Assembly (NCBI GenBank): GCA_028277345.1
Contig: JANQGM010000017.1
Coordinates: 62,001 to 126,000, forward strand
Length of the DNA stretch: 64,000 nucleotides
Direction of reading: 5' to 3'
From: Candidatus Bipolaricaulota bacterium
GTDB taxonomy: Bacteria > Bipolaricaulota > Bipolaricaulia > UBA7950 > UBA9294
Positions 36,800-44,862 of this stretch are shown piece after piece. A program made the translations under genes and the position numbers. Numbering within the stretch: the stretch's first letter is position 1; the number at the start of each line of letters is the position of its first letter. A model generated the notes under the pieces. The model ran no database searches. It was not told the DNA's origin and saw only the letters and a program-made list of their open reading frames with translations.

Positions 36800-37129
36800 A
36801 TGAAAGATGTACGCATCTCCATTATCAAGAAGGATTTCAGTCGCGAATTGATTGACAAGCACATGTCGCCCGAACGTGCGGCTACCGCTCGTCCGTGCGT
36901 GATGAATGTCGGCGACGTGTTCCACGTTTCGGGAACCGTGATGTGTCCTGAGGGCCTATGTCCTTGGGCATGGCACGACATCGAATCGTTCGTTCGCATT
37001 GCCGCATTCGAAGGAACGCTTGCGGGATCGGTCCCGGAAAACAGCTGGGTACGGTGCTGCACGGACGCGTTCCGCCCAGTGACCTTTCTTATCGAGCCTG
37101 TCGATCACCCGCAAGAATCACCCGAATAG
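36800..37129 (+). CDS. TIGR04076-type small Cys/Trp protein, copy 1
   Basis: 109 residues, ATG with AGGAGG 4 nt upstream. The protein has the layout repeated in the next two genes: a beta strand VRISIIKKD, then GDVFHVSG, then CPWAWHDI and WVRCCTDAFRPVTF near the end. This fits the uncharacterised TIGR04076 family, whose members share the C-x-W-A-W and CCTDG-x2-P motifs. The conserved cysteines suggest metal or Fe-S binding, or a thiol role; no function is established that I know of. It is the first gene of an operon with MBL-fold hydrolases. A TATACT at 36672-36677 is a weak promoter candidate in the 229-nt upstream gap. Confidence 0.7.
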   Translation: MKDVRISIIKKDFSRELIDKHMSPERAATARPCVMNVGDVFHVSGTVMCPEGLCPWAWHDIESFVRIAAFEGTLAGSVPENSWVRCCTDAFRPVTFLIEPVDHPQESPE

Positions 37130-37142
37130 GAAAGGAGGATTC

Positions 37143-37581
37143 ATGCCCTGGCCGAAAATCAAGATCGCCGACATTTTGGCTGTTGACGCTGGGCATGGCC
37201 ATCGCCGTTCTATTCAAGTCCGGCTTGACCTTTCACATGCAAAGCATCATTCGTGAGCGTGGGCTTCCTGAAAGTCTCGCCGCCGCTGTCTTCATTCCCG
37301 TCGGCCTCGCGTGTGCTGTATTGCGATTTCCTGTCGGTGCCTTGGCCGATCGATTTGCTCCGCGCACGTTGCTCGCCGGAGCCCTGATCGTCCTCACAGG
37401 CACGTCCATCTTCATCACGACAATCACCAGCCGTGCCGAAGCCTATGCCTACGGAATCGCCCTCGGCATTCTGAATGTTGCCTTGGGCGCCACGCATTCT
37501 GTGGCCCTTGCCACCTATTTCGGACGATGGCACCTTGGCGCCATCAGTAGAGTGGGCGGCCTAAAATTTCATAGGCAATAG
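37143..37581 (+). pseudogene. Frameshifted, truncated MFS transporter
   Basis: A start ATG (37143) with a good GGAGG upstream begins MPWPKIKIAD and then loses frame. One extra base around 37171-37175 explains it, since the next frame continues as FWLLTLGMAIAVLFKSG. The remaining 130 residues hold about four membrane helices and the MFS loop GALADRFAPRTLL, ending shortly after ALATYFGRWHLGAI, where homologues continue. Both the missing half and the shift mean it is not functional. Its place between two TIGR04076 genes suggests that the operon once had its own transporter. Confidence 0.72.
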
Positions 37582-37607
37582 GACTCATCGATACCCAAAG
37601 GAGAACC

Positions 37608-37946
37608 ATGCCATTCAAAGTCACCGTGATCAAACGAGCCGCATTCAACGACCTCATTCAGGAGTATGTTCCCGAGGGACGCAAAGAGACGTATGGCACC
37701 TGTGGTCGCTTCACGGACGGTCAAGTTTTCGAAGTGCGCGGCGGCGTTCCGCCTGCCGGTTTCTGTGCCCGAGCGTGGGCCAGCATCTTCGGTGATCTTG
37801 CTGTCGTCGAGCTGGGAGGGGACGCCTCGTGGATTAACCGCCCCAACACGATGATCACCTGCTGTAACGACGGGTTGACCCCTGTCGTATTCCGAATCGA
37901 ACGCCTCATCGAGGACGAAACCAGCCAAACAAGGGAGGACGCATGA
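37608..37946 (+). CDS. TIGR04076-type small Cys/Trp protein, copy 2
   Basis: 112 residues, ATG with AAAGGAG upstream. It starts FKVTVIKRAAF and has C-G-RFTDGQVFEVRGG, FCARAWASIF and ITCCNDGLTPVVFRIERL, the family core. The usual C-S-W-A-W motif is altered to C-A-R-A-W and the aspartate of DI is replaced by phenylalanine. It overlaps the next gene by 4 nt (ATGA), so translation is coupled. Confidence 0.72.
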   Translation: MPFKVTVIKRAAFNDLIQEYVPEGRKETYGTCGRFTDGQVFEVRGGVPPAGFCARAWASIFGDLAVVELGGDASWINRPNTMITCCNDGLTPVVFRIERLIEDETSQTREDA

Positions 37947-38620
37947 CTGGAATTCGCATCACGGTTCTGAAGAGGCTCGATATGCCGGACCTGGCTGCGG
38001 AATACGCTCCAACAGGCAGTTGGGGCAAATGCTGGCTTGAGGAAGGCCAGGTTTTTGAGATATCCGGAGGTGGTTCCGAGTATCCAAAGCCCGATGGCTT
38101 CTGTTCCTGGGCCTGGGCTGACATTCAGCGAGACATTACCTTGCTGAGGTTCGGAGCCGATGCGCCATGGATTCGTCATCCCGGTGTCATGATTTCTTCT
38201 TGCACGGATGGCCGAAAGCCGGTGGTGTTCAAGTTGGAGCGCATCGGCGAGCCTGAGTCTCCTCCCCGGGAGTCGCAGGGGGCCTTCCCGGATGTGCGCA
38301 TCACCGTCGTCAAACGCCTCGTCAATCCGGGCATCATTCGCGAGTATGCTGTGAATGGAAACACGATGGAGCGTCAAGCTCCCTGTGCTCAAATGAAGGA
38401 GGGTCAAGTCTTCATCTCCAGAGGGATGACAAAACCGGAAGGCTTCTGCTCTTGGGCGTGGTCGGATATCCAGCGAGACGTTGTTTGGGTCGTTCTCGGC
38501 GGCGTTCAACCCGGGTACAAGCATCCGGGAATCTCGCTCACATGTTGCACAGACGGTCTGAATCCGGTTGTATTTCGGGTAGAACGTATCGAACCGTCCA
38601 ACGAGGAGGCGGATGCATGA
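37943..38620 (+). CDS. Tandem TIGR04076 protein (two domains)
   Basis: 225 residues made of two copies of the domain (about 1-105 and 115-215). Each has an IRITV(L/V)KRL strand, GQVF(E/I)(I/S), GFCSWAW(A/S)DIQRD and C-TDG-x-(K/N)PVVF(K/R)(L/V)ER. Domain 1 has SSCTDG where domain 2 has TCCTDG, so one of the paired cysteines is lost in the first half. A fused pair suggests that the protein works as a dimer of domains. It overlaps genes on both sides by 4 nt. Confidence 0.75.
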   Translation: MTGIRITVLKRLDMPDLAAEYAPTGSWGKCWLEEGQVFEISGGGSEYPKPDGFCSWAWADIQRDITLLRFGADAPWIRHPGVMISSCTDGRKPVVFKLERIGEPESPPRESQGAFPDVRITVVKRLVNPGIIREYAVNGNTMERQAPCAQMKEGQVFISRGMTKPEGFCSWAWSDIQRDVVWVVLGGVQPGYKHPGISLTCCTDGLNPVVFRVERIEPSNEEADA

Positions 38621-39435
38621 CAAGCGCCAGCTATCGCTTTCATCTCGGGGTCTTCGACATTCTCATCGTCAAGGATGGAACCGGCGGCCAACGGCCGCTT
38701 TCCGACCTCGTCGACCACATCCCCCAGGAGTTGGCCGACCGCGACATCTTCATGGAAGGCGGCCTCATGGTCGTCGATACGCCGGATAGACGGTTTCTTG
38801 TGGATGCGGGCAACGGCCCGAACCGGGGACCGCGCAAGTATGCGGCAGAAGTCGCCTTTGAGAAGGAAGGCATTCCTCCACAGTCGATCGATACCATTCT
38901 CCTTACCCACGGCGATCCCGATCATATCGCCGGTTTGCTCAGCAAAGCAGGTGAGCTCGTCTATCCCAACGCCCACTATGTCATGCACATCGACCTCTGG
39001 CGTGCCCTCAGTGGAGATCCCGCATCCGGGCTGTTCTTCTCCAGCCAAGCCGAGATGGTGGCTCGTCTGACCAAGTTGATCGAAGGGCGCAGTACGCTGC
39101 TGGAATTGGAGCGGGAGATTTGGCCCGGCGTACGCCTGGTTCCTGCTCCAGGACACCGGGCCGGACATTCCCTCTTTCGATTCGACTCCGCAGATGAAGT
39201 TCTCTTCCACATTGGCGACGCAGCATTCGATCCCCTGTTCTTGGAGCGAACCGATCTTACGATCTCAGCCGAGTATCGGCCCCAGCAAGCGCGCGACACG
39301 CGGGAAGCAATTGCGCGCCGTGCCATGGCGGAAAACGCGCTCATCGTCGGCTCGCACTTCCATGTCACCAACGTCGGCCGCTTGGACACAACCGGGGAGC
39401 CACGCCATCACCGTTGGGTCCCTCAAGCACCGTAG
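38617..39435 (+). CDS. MBL-fold metallo-hydrolase 1 of the TIGR04076 operon
   Basis: 272 residues from ATG 38617, which overlaps the previous stop (ATGA). The metal site reads THGDPDHIAG, so the second His of the standard HxHxDH is Asp; GHRAGH, HIGDAAFD and GSHFHVT supply the later ligands. Related lactonase-like and uncharacterised COG0491 proteins have the same substitution. Likely a two-metal hydrolase of a lactone, ester or thioester in the cytoplasm. Of the three MBL proteins it is the most divergent. Substrate unknown. Confidence 0.85.
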   Translation: MTSASYRFHLGVFDILIVKDGTGGQRPLSDLVDHIPQELADRDIFMEGGLMVVDTPDRRFLVDAGNGPNRGPRKYAAEVAFEKEGIPPQSIDTILLTHGDPDHIAGLLSKAGELVYPNAHYVMHIDLWRALSGDPASGLFFSSQAEMVARLTKLIEGRSTLLELEREIWPGVRLVPAPGHRAGHSLFRFDSADEVLFHIGDAAFDPLFLERTDLTISAEYRPQQARDTREAIARRAMAENALIVGSHFHVTNVGRLDTTGEPRHHRWVPQAP

Positions 39436-39457
39436 GTTCAAACGTCAAAGGATGGGT

Positions 39458-40270
39458 ATGAACGATCACATTTTCCGCTTTCATCATGAGGGCATCGACG
39501 GAGCCGTCATTCGCGTCCTGGAGGACGAGATCCTCTCCGTCAATGAATTCCTCAGTGAGGATCACCAGCAAGGCGATACCGACGAGTATGCCTTCGCCTA
39601 CACAAGCTGCTATTTGAATGTCTACGGACGGCATGTGCTGATTGACGCTGGCTTCGATCCCGATACGGTCCCGGGTGCCCTCGAATCCATCGACGTCCTG
39701 CCGGAGGACATCAACTGGGTTCTCCTCACTCATGCCGACCGCGATCACGTCGGTGGCTTGCTGATGGGCAACGGCTCACTGACCTATCCCAACGCCCAGC
39801 ATGTCATTGGGAAAGCCCTTTGGGAAGACCTCTCGAATCCGGAGACGCTTGCCGCGCTTTCCGATGAGCGATCTCCCTTTTTCCGTCGACTTGTCGCCGC
39901 CTTGGATGGGCGCCTTCAACTCTGCGACGAAGAAGAAGCCGTGACCGAGGACATCACCTTCTTGCTGAGTTCCGGCCATCGGCTCGGCCATGCTGTCTAT
40001 GAGATCAAGACGCAAGGGACGCCTCTCGTGCACACCGGCGACAGCTATTTTCATCCCCTGTTCATCGAATCGCCAGCGTGGATCAACCGGGTCGATTCTT
40101 TGCCCGATGTAGGAAGCAACAGCCGGCAACGCCTCACAGAGCGTCTTGCTCAAACAGCGGCCTGCGTCCTTGGTTCACATCTGCCATTTCCCGGCATCGG
40201 CACCATCTTGAGAGACGGCTCCGACTATCGTTGGGTATCGCGCACTGAACACGAAAGGCCCATTTCATGA
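39458..40270 (+). CDS. MBL-fold metallo-hydrolase 2 of the TIGR04076 operon
   Basis: 270 residues from ATG 39458 (AAAGG 7 nt upstream; ATG 39452 also in frame). Metal motifs are THADRDHVGG, GHRLGHAVY, HTGDSYFHP and GSHLPFPG. It is closely similar in layout to the next gene (both start with a FRFHHEG/YRFEHGG-type sequence, then VLIDAG, DRDHVGGLL, LGSHLPFPG or FGTHLPWPG), so the pair arose by duplication. It overlaps the next gene by 4 nt. Confidence 0.87.
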   Translation: MNDHIFRFHHEGIDGAVIRVLEDEILSVNEFLSEDHQQGDTDEYAFAYTSCYLNVYGRHVLIDAGFDPDTVPGALESIDVLPEDINWVLLTHADRDHVGGLLMGNGSLTYPNAQHVIGKALWEDLSNPETLAALSDERSPFFRRLVAALDGRLQLCDEEEAVTEDITFLLSSGHRLGHAVYEIKTQGTPLVHTGDSYFHPLFIESPAWINRVDSLPDVGSNSRQRLTERLAQTAACVLGSHLPFPGIGTILRDGSDYRWVSRTEHERPIS

Positions 40271-41028
40271 ACGAACGACTTTATCGATTTGAGCACGGCG
40301 GTGCGTCCGGCGCCATTCTCCGCATCCTTCCAGATGAGACGCGGGCGCTGAATGACCTTCTCCCCGAGGCCTTCCATCAAGCGGACAATCCGCGAATTAC
40401 GCTCTCGTACACATGCTGTTATCTCCAACATCAAGGGCAACACATCCTGGTTGATGCAGGTATCGATGGAGACGAAGTCACGGCCTTGCTCGGAGACCTC
40501 GGCGTCTCGCCGGAGGAGATCGAGCTGGTGTGCATCACGCACGTGGACCGGGACCACGTCGGAGGCCTTCTGCTCCAGATTGGGGATGGTGAACTGGCGT
40601 ACCCCAATGCACGCTATGCCATCGACAGCGATCTCTGGACAGAATTGCACAAGCCGGAGACCTACGATGCACTCCCTAAGCACCTACGACGCCTGTTTCA
40701 ACGCTTGAAGGAGCTGATTGAAGATCGCGTCATCCTGTGCCAGGGCGAAAGCGAGGTTGCTAGAGGCATTACGTTCGTCCCCTGTCCCGGCCACAGGCCT
40801 GGCCATGCCGCCTACGCCTTTGCGACAGTCGAAACGCCCATCCTCCACATCGGCGATGTCGCTTTGCATCCGGTCTGGTTCGAACACCTCGATTGGAGTG
40901 TGAACGGCGACAGCCTCCCGGAGCAGGCGATGGAAAGCCGCCGGCTCATTCTGGATCGGATTCGCACGACGCACGCTCTTGCCTTCGGAACCCACCTTCC
41001 GTGGCCTGGTATTGTTTCTAGAACGTAG
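40267..41028 (+). CDS. MBL-fold metallo-hydrolase 3 of the TIGR04076 operon
   Basis: 253 residues. Motifs THVDRDHVGG, PGHRPGHAAY, HIGDVALHP and GTHLPWPG give a complete metal site with the same His-to-Asp change as its neighbours. Paralog of the preceding gene. It is the last gene of the operon; its final 11 nt overlap the end of the convergent TIR-like gene. Confidence 0.87.
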   Translation: MNERLYRFEHGGASGAILRILPDETRALNDLLPEAFHQADNPRITLSYTCCYLQHQGQHILVDAGIDGDEVTALLGDLGVSPEEIELVCITHVDRDHVGGLLLQIGDGELAYPNARYAIDSDLWTELHKPETYDALPKHLRRLFQRLKELIEDRVILCQGESEVARGITFVPCPGHRPGHAAYAFATVETPILHIGDVALHPVWFEHLDWSVNGDSLPEQAMESRRLILDRIRTTHALAFGTHLPWPGIVSRT

Positions 41029-41662
41029 AGAGTAATCCCTCAACGCTGTTTCTGGTGCGGCCATCAAGTTTCATCTGTGAGAGTATTTCAGCCTTTCTCG
41101 TCTGGATTGCTGAATCCCCTAGAATGAGATACGCGCGCCTTAGATAATCTATCGCCAGTAGAGGGTTCCCTTGCGCAAAATTTTCCGCCATGTCTCCATA
41201 GTGCTCTCCTAGCTTAACCACATTACGCATATACATAGAGATCTTCGTATCAAACGCATCGCCGTACTCAACATACTCTGTTCGCACCAGGTCAGAAGGA
41301 ATTCTCATCCCTTGTTGTTTCACGATCAGAGTTTCTTTGCCATAGGCATGCATCATTCCAACCTCATAGAAAACATTGCCCAGGGTTCCCGCATTCATAT
41401 CCTTATGAACGATAGCTATCCCAAGAGGCACTGCCAGGATGAGTTTCCAAATCTTCTCTAGGAGATCCTTTCCAGTAACTTCGCTTTCCGCATCGATAGC
41501 CCTAAACTGGAAATCATTAAGACATTCTGCGAGTTGAGCACGAATAGTCTGAATACCCTCGGATACAGATGCACCAAGTTTCGTCATTAATAAACAGGTT
41601 CTGGGTTTGTACTCGATTCTGTGTGTTAGTGGATCTCCGTTGTTAGGGTTGTACGCAATCAT
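41018..41662 (-). CDS. TIR/deoxyribosyltransferase-like Rossmannoid protein
   Basis: 214 residues. After an N-terminal hydrophobic strand CLLMTKLG, a helix and an acidic loop, the motif LGNVFYEVGMMHAYGKETLI (94-113) closely resembles the nucleotide/NAD-binding signature (N-x-F/Y-E-x-G) of TIR-like and nucleoside 2-deoxyribosyltransferase-type domains, with Glu100 the likely catalytic residue. The C-terminal 80 residues are helical. Such domains are frequent NAD- or nucleotide-processing effectors in bacterial immunity. The start overlaps the small basic gene's stop (ATGA), so the two are coupled. The fold assignment is by motif only. Confidence 0.55.
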   Translation of the reverse strand: MIAYNPNNGDPLTHRIEYKPRTCLLMTKLGASVSEGIQTIRAQLAECLNDFQFRAIDAESEVTGKDLLEKIWKLILAVPLGIAIVHKDMNAGTLGNVFYEVGMMHAYGKETLIVKQQGMRIPSDLVRTEYVEYGDAFDTKISMYMRNVVKLGEHYGDMAENFAQGNPLLAIDYLRRAYLILGDSAIQTRKAEILSQMKLDGRTRNSVEGLLSTF

Positions 41663-41811
41663 TTCTTGCGTTTTTTGCGAGCAATTGGGATTCCCTTGTA
41701 GGGGCCAGCAGTTTTCTTGTGGGCGAGTATCTTCCCTTTAGATCTATCTATCTTCACATATCTACCCGTTTTCGGGTTCTTGACTTGAACTACGTCACTC
41801 TTGCTTGCCAT
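41659..41811 (-). CDS. Small basic protein coupled to the TIR-like gene
   Basis: 50 residues from ATG 41811, chosen because a promoter -10 box ends 6 nt upstream; a start at 41871 would place the promoter inside the gene. The protein is rich in Lys/Arg (KNPKTGRYVKIDRSKG near the N-terminus, ARKKRKK at the end) with no Cys. Similar short beta-hairpin proteins are scattered near mobile and defence genes, but I cannot name a family. It may be an antitoxin-like or nucleic-acid-binding partner of the downstream protein. Confidence 0.6.
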   Translation of the reverse strand: MASKSDVVQVKNPKTGRYVKIDRSKGKILAHKKTAGPYKGIPIARKKRKK

Positions 41812-41817
41812 GGCCCT

Positions 41818-41846
41818 AATATATCTCCCGCGGTAGGGGCAACCAA
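41818..41846 (-). promoter_or_regulatory. Promoter giving a leaderless mRNA for the small basic gene
   Basis: Minus-strand TTGGTT (41846-41841), 17-nt spacer, TATATT (41823-41818), then six bases and the ATG at 41811. Initiation would begin at or just next to the start codon. Confidence 0.6.
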
Positions 41847-41924
41847 ATGTAAACTCAGAAAACACATTCATCTGTAGGCTGCAACGTAAAAAGCGATAGA
41901 TCGCCAGTGCTCGGAGGCTAGGTT

Positions 41925-41940
41925 GAGGCGACTTCGCCTC
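41925..41940. repeat. Short perfect hairpin upstream of the metallophosphoesterase
   Basis: GAGGCGA (41925-41931), 2-nt loop, TCGCCTC (41934-41940). No T-tract on either strand. Its role is not evident. Confidence 0.35.
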
Positions 41941-42017
41941 ACCGGCACCAGGGTTCAGGGCTGTGCATATGGCCCTTGAGGGTTGGGTTTGGTCGAGATA
42001 CTCTTCACCTGGCTATG

Positions 42018-42986
42018 ATGAACGCAATCGCCGTCACCGATCTGCATGGCAATGAGCTGCTGTACGAGCTTCTTCTCCGCATCGTCGACTCCTGGAAGAT
42101 CGCCTCGGTGTTCATCATGGGAGATCTGACGCCGACCTCCCACACGCCAACAACTCGATCAGAAGCCACCGATGACACAACAAGGCATCAGGGAGAGTTC
42201 CTCTCAAAGACGTTCATCCCCCTGTTCGAGGCCTTCCTGAATAGCCACCGGCATACGCATATCTATGCCCTCATGGGCAATGACGATCGCAGAGCGAACG
42301 AACCTTTGCTTGAGGACTTCAACGATACCGTCCCGAACTTTCATCACATGACAGATCGACTCGTTGAATTCCAGAACTCGAAGCAGATGCGCGCCTTCTT
42401 TCCGGACGATGTGCCCCACCTGTCCGTCGCTGGATACCCTTACGTTCCTGTGGGAGGAGGGCTCTTGATGGATTGGGTCAAGCACGAGGATGCCGTAGGC
42501 CTGCTTCCTCCGGGAATGAACCCATGCATGGACCTAGAATCGTGGGGCATTCGAACCGTTCCCAACCGCACCCCAACAACCCTCGAGGAAGATCTGGCTG
42601 ATTTCTCGTCCTATCTCACGAAACAGGGACGTTCGACGAAGGTTGAATACGACGCTGCGCGCACAATCCATTTGTTCCACGCGCCTCCCTACAACACCCC
42701 ACTCGACAAGATCCCTCCACAAGGCCAGTACGACTTTGTCAATCTGCCGGATCATGTGGGCAGCAGCGCAATCCGTCGTTTCATCGAGCGCGTTCAACCT
42801 CATCTCGTTCTCTCCGGACATTGCCATGAAGCGGTTTCATTGGCCGACTACAAGACGGACCTCGGGACAACGCGCTGCGTGAACCCTGGAAGCCAAACGC
42901 ATCTTGACGTGTTGAGCGTCGTCCAGTTCGATCCCTTCAATCCAATCGAGATGAAGCAATTTTACGTCAACGCGCACCGAGCTTAG
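42018..42986 (+). CDS. Calcineurin-like metallophosphoesterase
   Basis: 322 residues from ATG 42018 (ATG 42015 and an upstream TTG 41976 also in frame; none has a clear ribosome-binding site). The five metal-binding blocks are TDLHGN, MGDL, MGNDDRR, LFHAPPYN and SGHCHE, in the right order for a class of DNA-repair/nucleotide phosphoesterases with two metals. A CVNPGSQ near the end is typical of the YfcE/MJ0936 branch, but the protein is longer, with an insertion at 60-190. Substrate unknown. It lies between the TIR-like cassette and a nucleotidyltransferase. Confidence 0.88.
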   Translation: MNAIAVTDLHGNELLYELLLRIVDSWKIASVFIMGDLTPTSHTPTTRSEATDDTTRHQGEFLSKTFIPLFEAFLNSHRHTHIYALMGNDDRRANEPLLEDFNDTVPNFHHMTDRLVEFQNSKQMRAFFPDDVPHLSVAGYPYVPVGGGLLMDWVKHEDAVGLLPPGMNPCMDLESWGIRTVPNRTPTTLEEDLADFSSYLTKQGRSTKVEYDAARTIHLFHAPPYNTPLDKIPPQGQYDFVNLPDHVGSSAIRRFIERVQPHLVLSGHCHEAVSLADYKTDLGTTRCVNPGSQTHLDVLSVVQFDPFNPIEMKQFYVNAHRA

Positions 42987-43010
42987 GATGAGAACAACCG
43001 CATCATTGCC

Positions 43011-43034
43011 GGGGGTTCCCCTGGGGGAACCCCC
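43011..43034. repeat. Perfect 11-bp hairpin between convergent genes
   Basis: GGGGGTTCCCC (43011-43021) and GGGGAACCCCC (43024-43034) pair fully around 2 nt. It separates the ends of the metallophosphoesterase and nucleotidyltransferase genes. It is the right place for a bidirectional terminator, but no T-tract follows on either strand. Confidence 0.5.
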
Positions 43035-43045
43035 GTAGACCCAGA

Positions 43046-43552
43046 CTAGGAACGCATCAAGCAAATCGGGCGGGTGTGCAATCCGGACAGCAGAGCTCCG
43101 GGCCCAACGCGTTCGGTCTGCTCGTTTCGATTAATGAGATGGATATCGAGGAGCGATTTCGGCTCCCGCTTGAGTCCAACGAGTTGCCGATAGCAGGCCG
43201 TCAAGGAGAGATCAAGCCACTTGAGGAAGCGGATGATCTCATCCCTTTCGTGCTCGACGACCAACAGCACATCGATATCCGAAGCGGGATTCGCCGTTTG
43301 GCCTATCGAGCTTCCATAGACGTGCATCTCCACGAAGACGTTTCCGAACGTGGCCAAATACTGGCTGAGTTCTTTGGCAAGTGCATAGCGAAACGCGCTG
43401 TGCATGTCCCGACTTCCATCCTCCAACCGCTTGAGCGCTTCAAGCACAGGAAGGCTGTACAGGCGAGCACACCGATCCAAGGCTCCTTCCATCAATTGCT
43501 CAATGGGAGCCTTCACCGGGACCAATCCACTCGGTCTGTTTGAGGATATCAT
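43046..43552 (-). CDS. MNT/Pol beta-type nucleotidyltransferase
   Basis: 168 residues. The catalytic motif VYGSSIGQTANPASDIDVLL (GS-x10-DxD) is intact, with a further Asp in LLDIHLIN. N-terminal 70 residues are helical. Small MNT proteins often pair with HEPN toxins as AMPylating antitoxins, but no HEPN gene is adjacent. It starts 5 nt after the stop of the glutamate dehydrogenase gene and is probably cotranscribed with it, so it may modify a protein or tRNA in nitrogen metabolism. Function inferred only. Confidence 0.78.
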   Translation of the reverse strand: MISSNRPSGLVPVKAPIEQLMEGALDRCARLYSLPVLEALKRLEDGSRDMHSAFRYALAKELSQYLATFGNVFVEMHVYGSSIGQTANPASDIDVLLVVEHERDEIIRFLKWLDLSLTACYRQLVGLKREPKSLLDIHLINRNEQTERVGPGALLSGLHTRPICLMRS

Positions 43553-43557
43553 CGCTT

Positions 43558-44862
43558 CTATGGGAACACTCCTCGCAGTTGGATCGCTGTGGCAACTCGC
43601 TCAACGCCGAGAATGAACGCCGCTAGGCGCAGCGAGATGCCTCGTTCTTCGGCCATGCTCCAGACTTCTCTCAGCGATCGCTGAAGGATCTGTCCAAGTC
43701 GCTGATTGGTTTCCTTTTCTTCCCAGGGGAAGCACTGGATGTTCTGAACCCACTCGAAGTAGGAGCAGACAACGCCCCCTGCATTGGCGAGAATGTCGGG
43801 CACGATCACAGATCCCTTCTCACCGAGAATCAGATCTGCCTCAGGCGTTGTTGGTCCGTTGGCGCCTTCAACGATGACGCGGGCGCGGATGTTGGAAGCG
43901 TTCGAGGCCGTGATTTGTGCTTCCAAAGCTGCAGGGATCAGCACATCGACATCCATCGCAAGAAGTTCGTCGTTCGTGATTTCTTCCACTCCGGGATGCT
44001 GAAGCCCGGCCAGCAGCCGACCGGGCGATGTTTCCACATAGCTCAGGACGCGCGCGAGATCGAAGCCCACAGGACAGTGATAGGCTCCCGATACGTCGCT
44101 GATTCCGATAATCGACGCCCCATGCTCGTGAAGAAGCCGCGCGGCGATAGATCCGACATTTCCGAAGCCTTGAACGGCGATTCTGGCTCCTTCAATCTCA
44201 ATGCCCAGCCGTTGCAGAACGCCAAGTGTCGCAAACATCACCCCTCTCCCCGTGGCTTCGTGTCGGCCATGCGCTCCACCCATTTCGATGGATTTTCCGG
44301 TCACAATGCCAGGGGTCGATTCACCGGATAGAACTTGAGCGGTATCGACGATCCAGTTCATGACCTGGGCATTCGTGTTGACATCCGGAGCTGGAATATC
44401 CCGCTTCGCTCCAATCAACGGATAGATCATGGACGCGTAGCTCCGGGTGAGTCGCTCAAGTTCGCCGGGGGTGAAGCTGGTTGGATCGCAGCAGATTCCG
44501 CCCTTGCCGCCTCCATAGGGGATGTTTACGACGGCACATTTCCAGGCCATCCAGCCTGCCAGGGCTTTGACCTCATCAACCGTGACCCCGGGATGGAATC
44601 GGATGCCACCTTTGCAGGGCCCCCTCGCACTGCTGTGCTGAACACGATAGCCCGTGAACACGTCAATCGAGCCATCATCTCGAACCACGGGAACGTTCAC
44701 TTCGAGAGCACGTTCCGGAGTTCGAAGGATACGCCAAATGCCTTCCGGAATGTTTGTGTACTCATGAACCATGTCCAATTGCTGAAGCATCATCTCGTAG
44801 GGATTGATTTCCGTATTCTGGATGCGCTGGGCAACGACGCGCGCCGTATCATGAACCGTCAT
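43558..44862 (-). CDS. gdhA: Glutamate dehydrogenase
   Basis: 434 residues, hexameric-type length. GPCKGGIRFHP with the catalytic lysine region, YGGGKGGI, the GFGNVGSIAARLL dinucleotide loop and EGANGPTTPEAD are all present. The enzyme interconverts glutamate and 2-oxoglutarate plus ammonia. Coenzyme preference cannot be read safely. A nucleotidyltransferase gene follows after 5 nt. Confidence 0.96.
   Translation of the reverse strand: MTVHDTARVVAQRIQNTEINPYEMMLQQLDMVHEYTNIPEGIWRILRTPERALEVNVPVVRDDGSIDVFTGYRVQHSSARGPCKGGIRFHPGVTVDEVKALAGWMAWKCAVVNIPYGGGKGGICCDPTSFTPGELERLTRSYASMIYPLIGAKRDIPAPDVNTNAQVMNWIVDTAQVLSGESTPGIVTGKSIEMGGAHGRHEATGRGVMFATLGVLQRLGIEIEGARIAVQGFGNVGSIAARLLHEHGASIIGISDVSGAYHCPVGFDLARVLSYVETSPGRLLAGLQHPGVEEITNDELLAMDVDVLIPAALEAQITASNASNIRARVIVEGANGPTTPEADLILGEKGSVIVPDILANAGGVVCSYFEWVQNIQCFPWEEKETNQRLGQILQRSLREVWSMAEERGISLRLAAFILGVERVATAIQLRGVFP

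Noticed and set aside
41976-42017. TTG start adding 14 residues to the metallophosphoesterase
   Set aside because: No ribosome-binding site, and the metal motif DLHGN begins shortly after the ATG as in relatives.
43011-43034. Rho-independent terminator
   Set aside because: The hairpin is perfect but lacks a T-tract on either strand, so it is listed as a repeat only.
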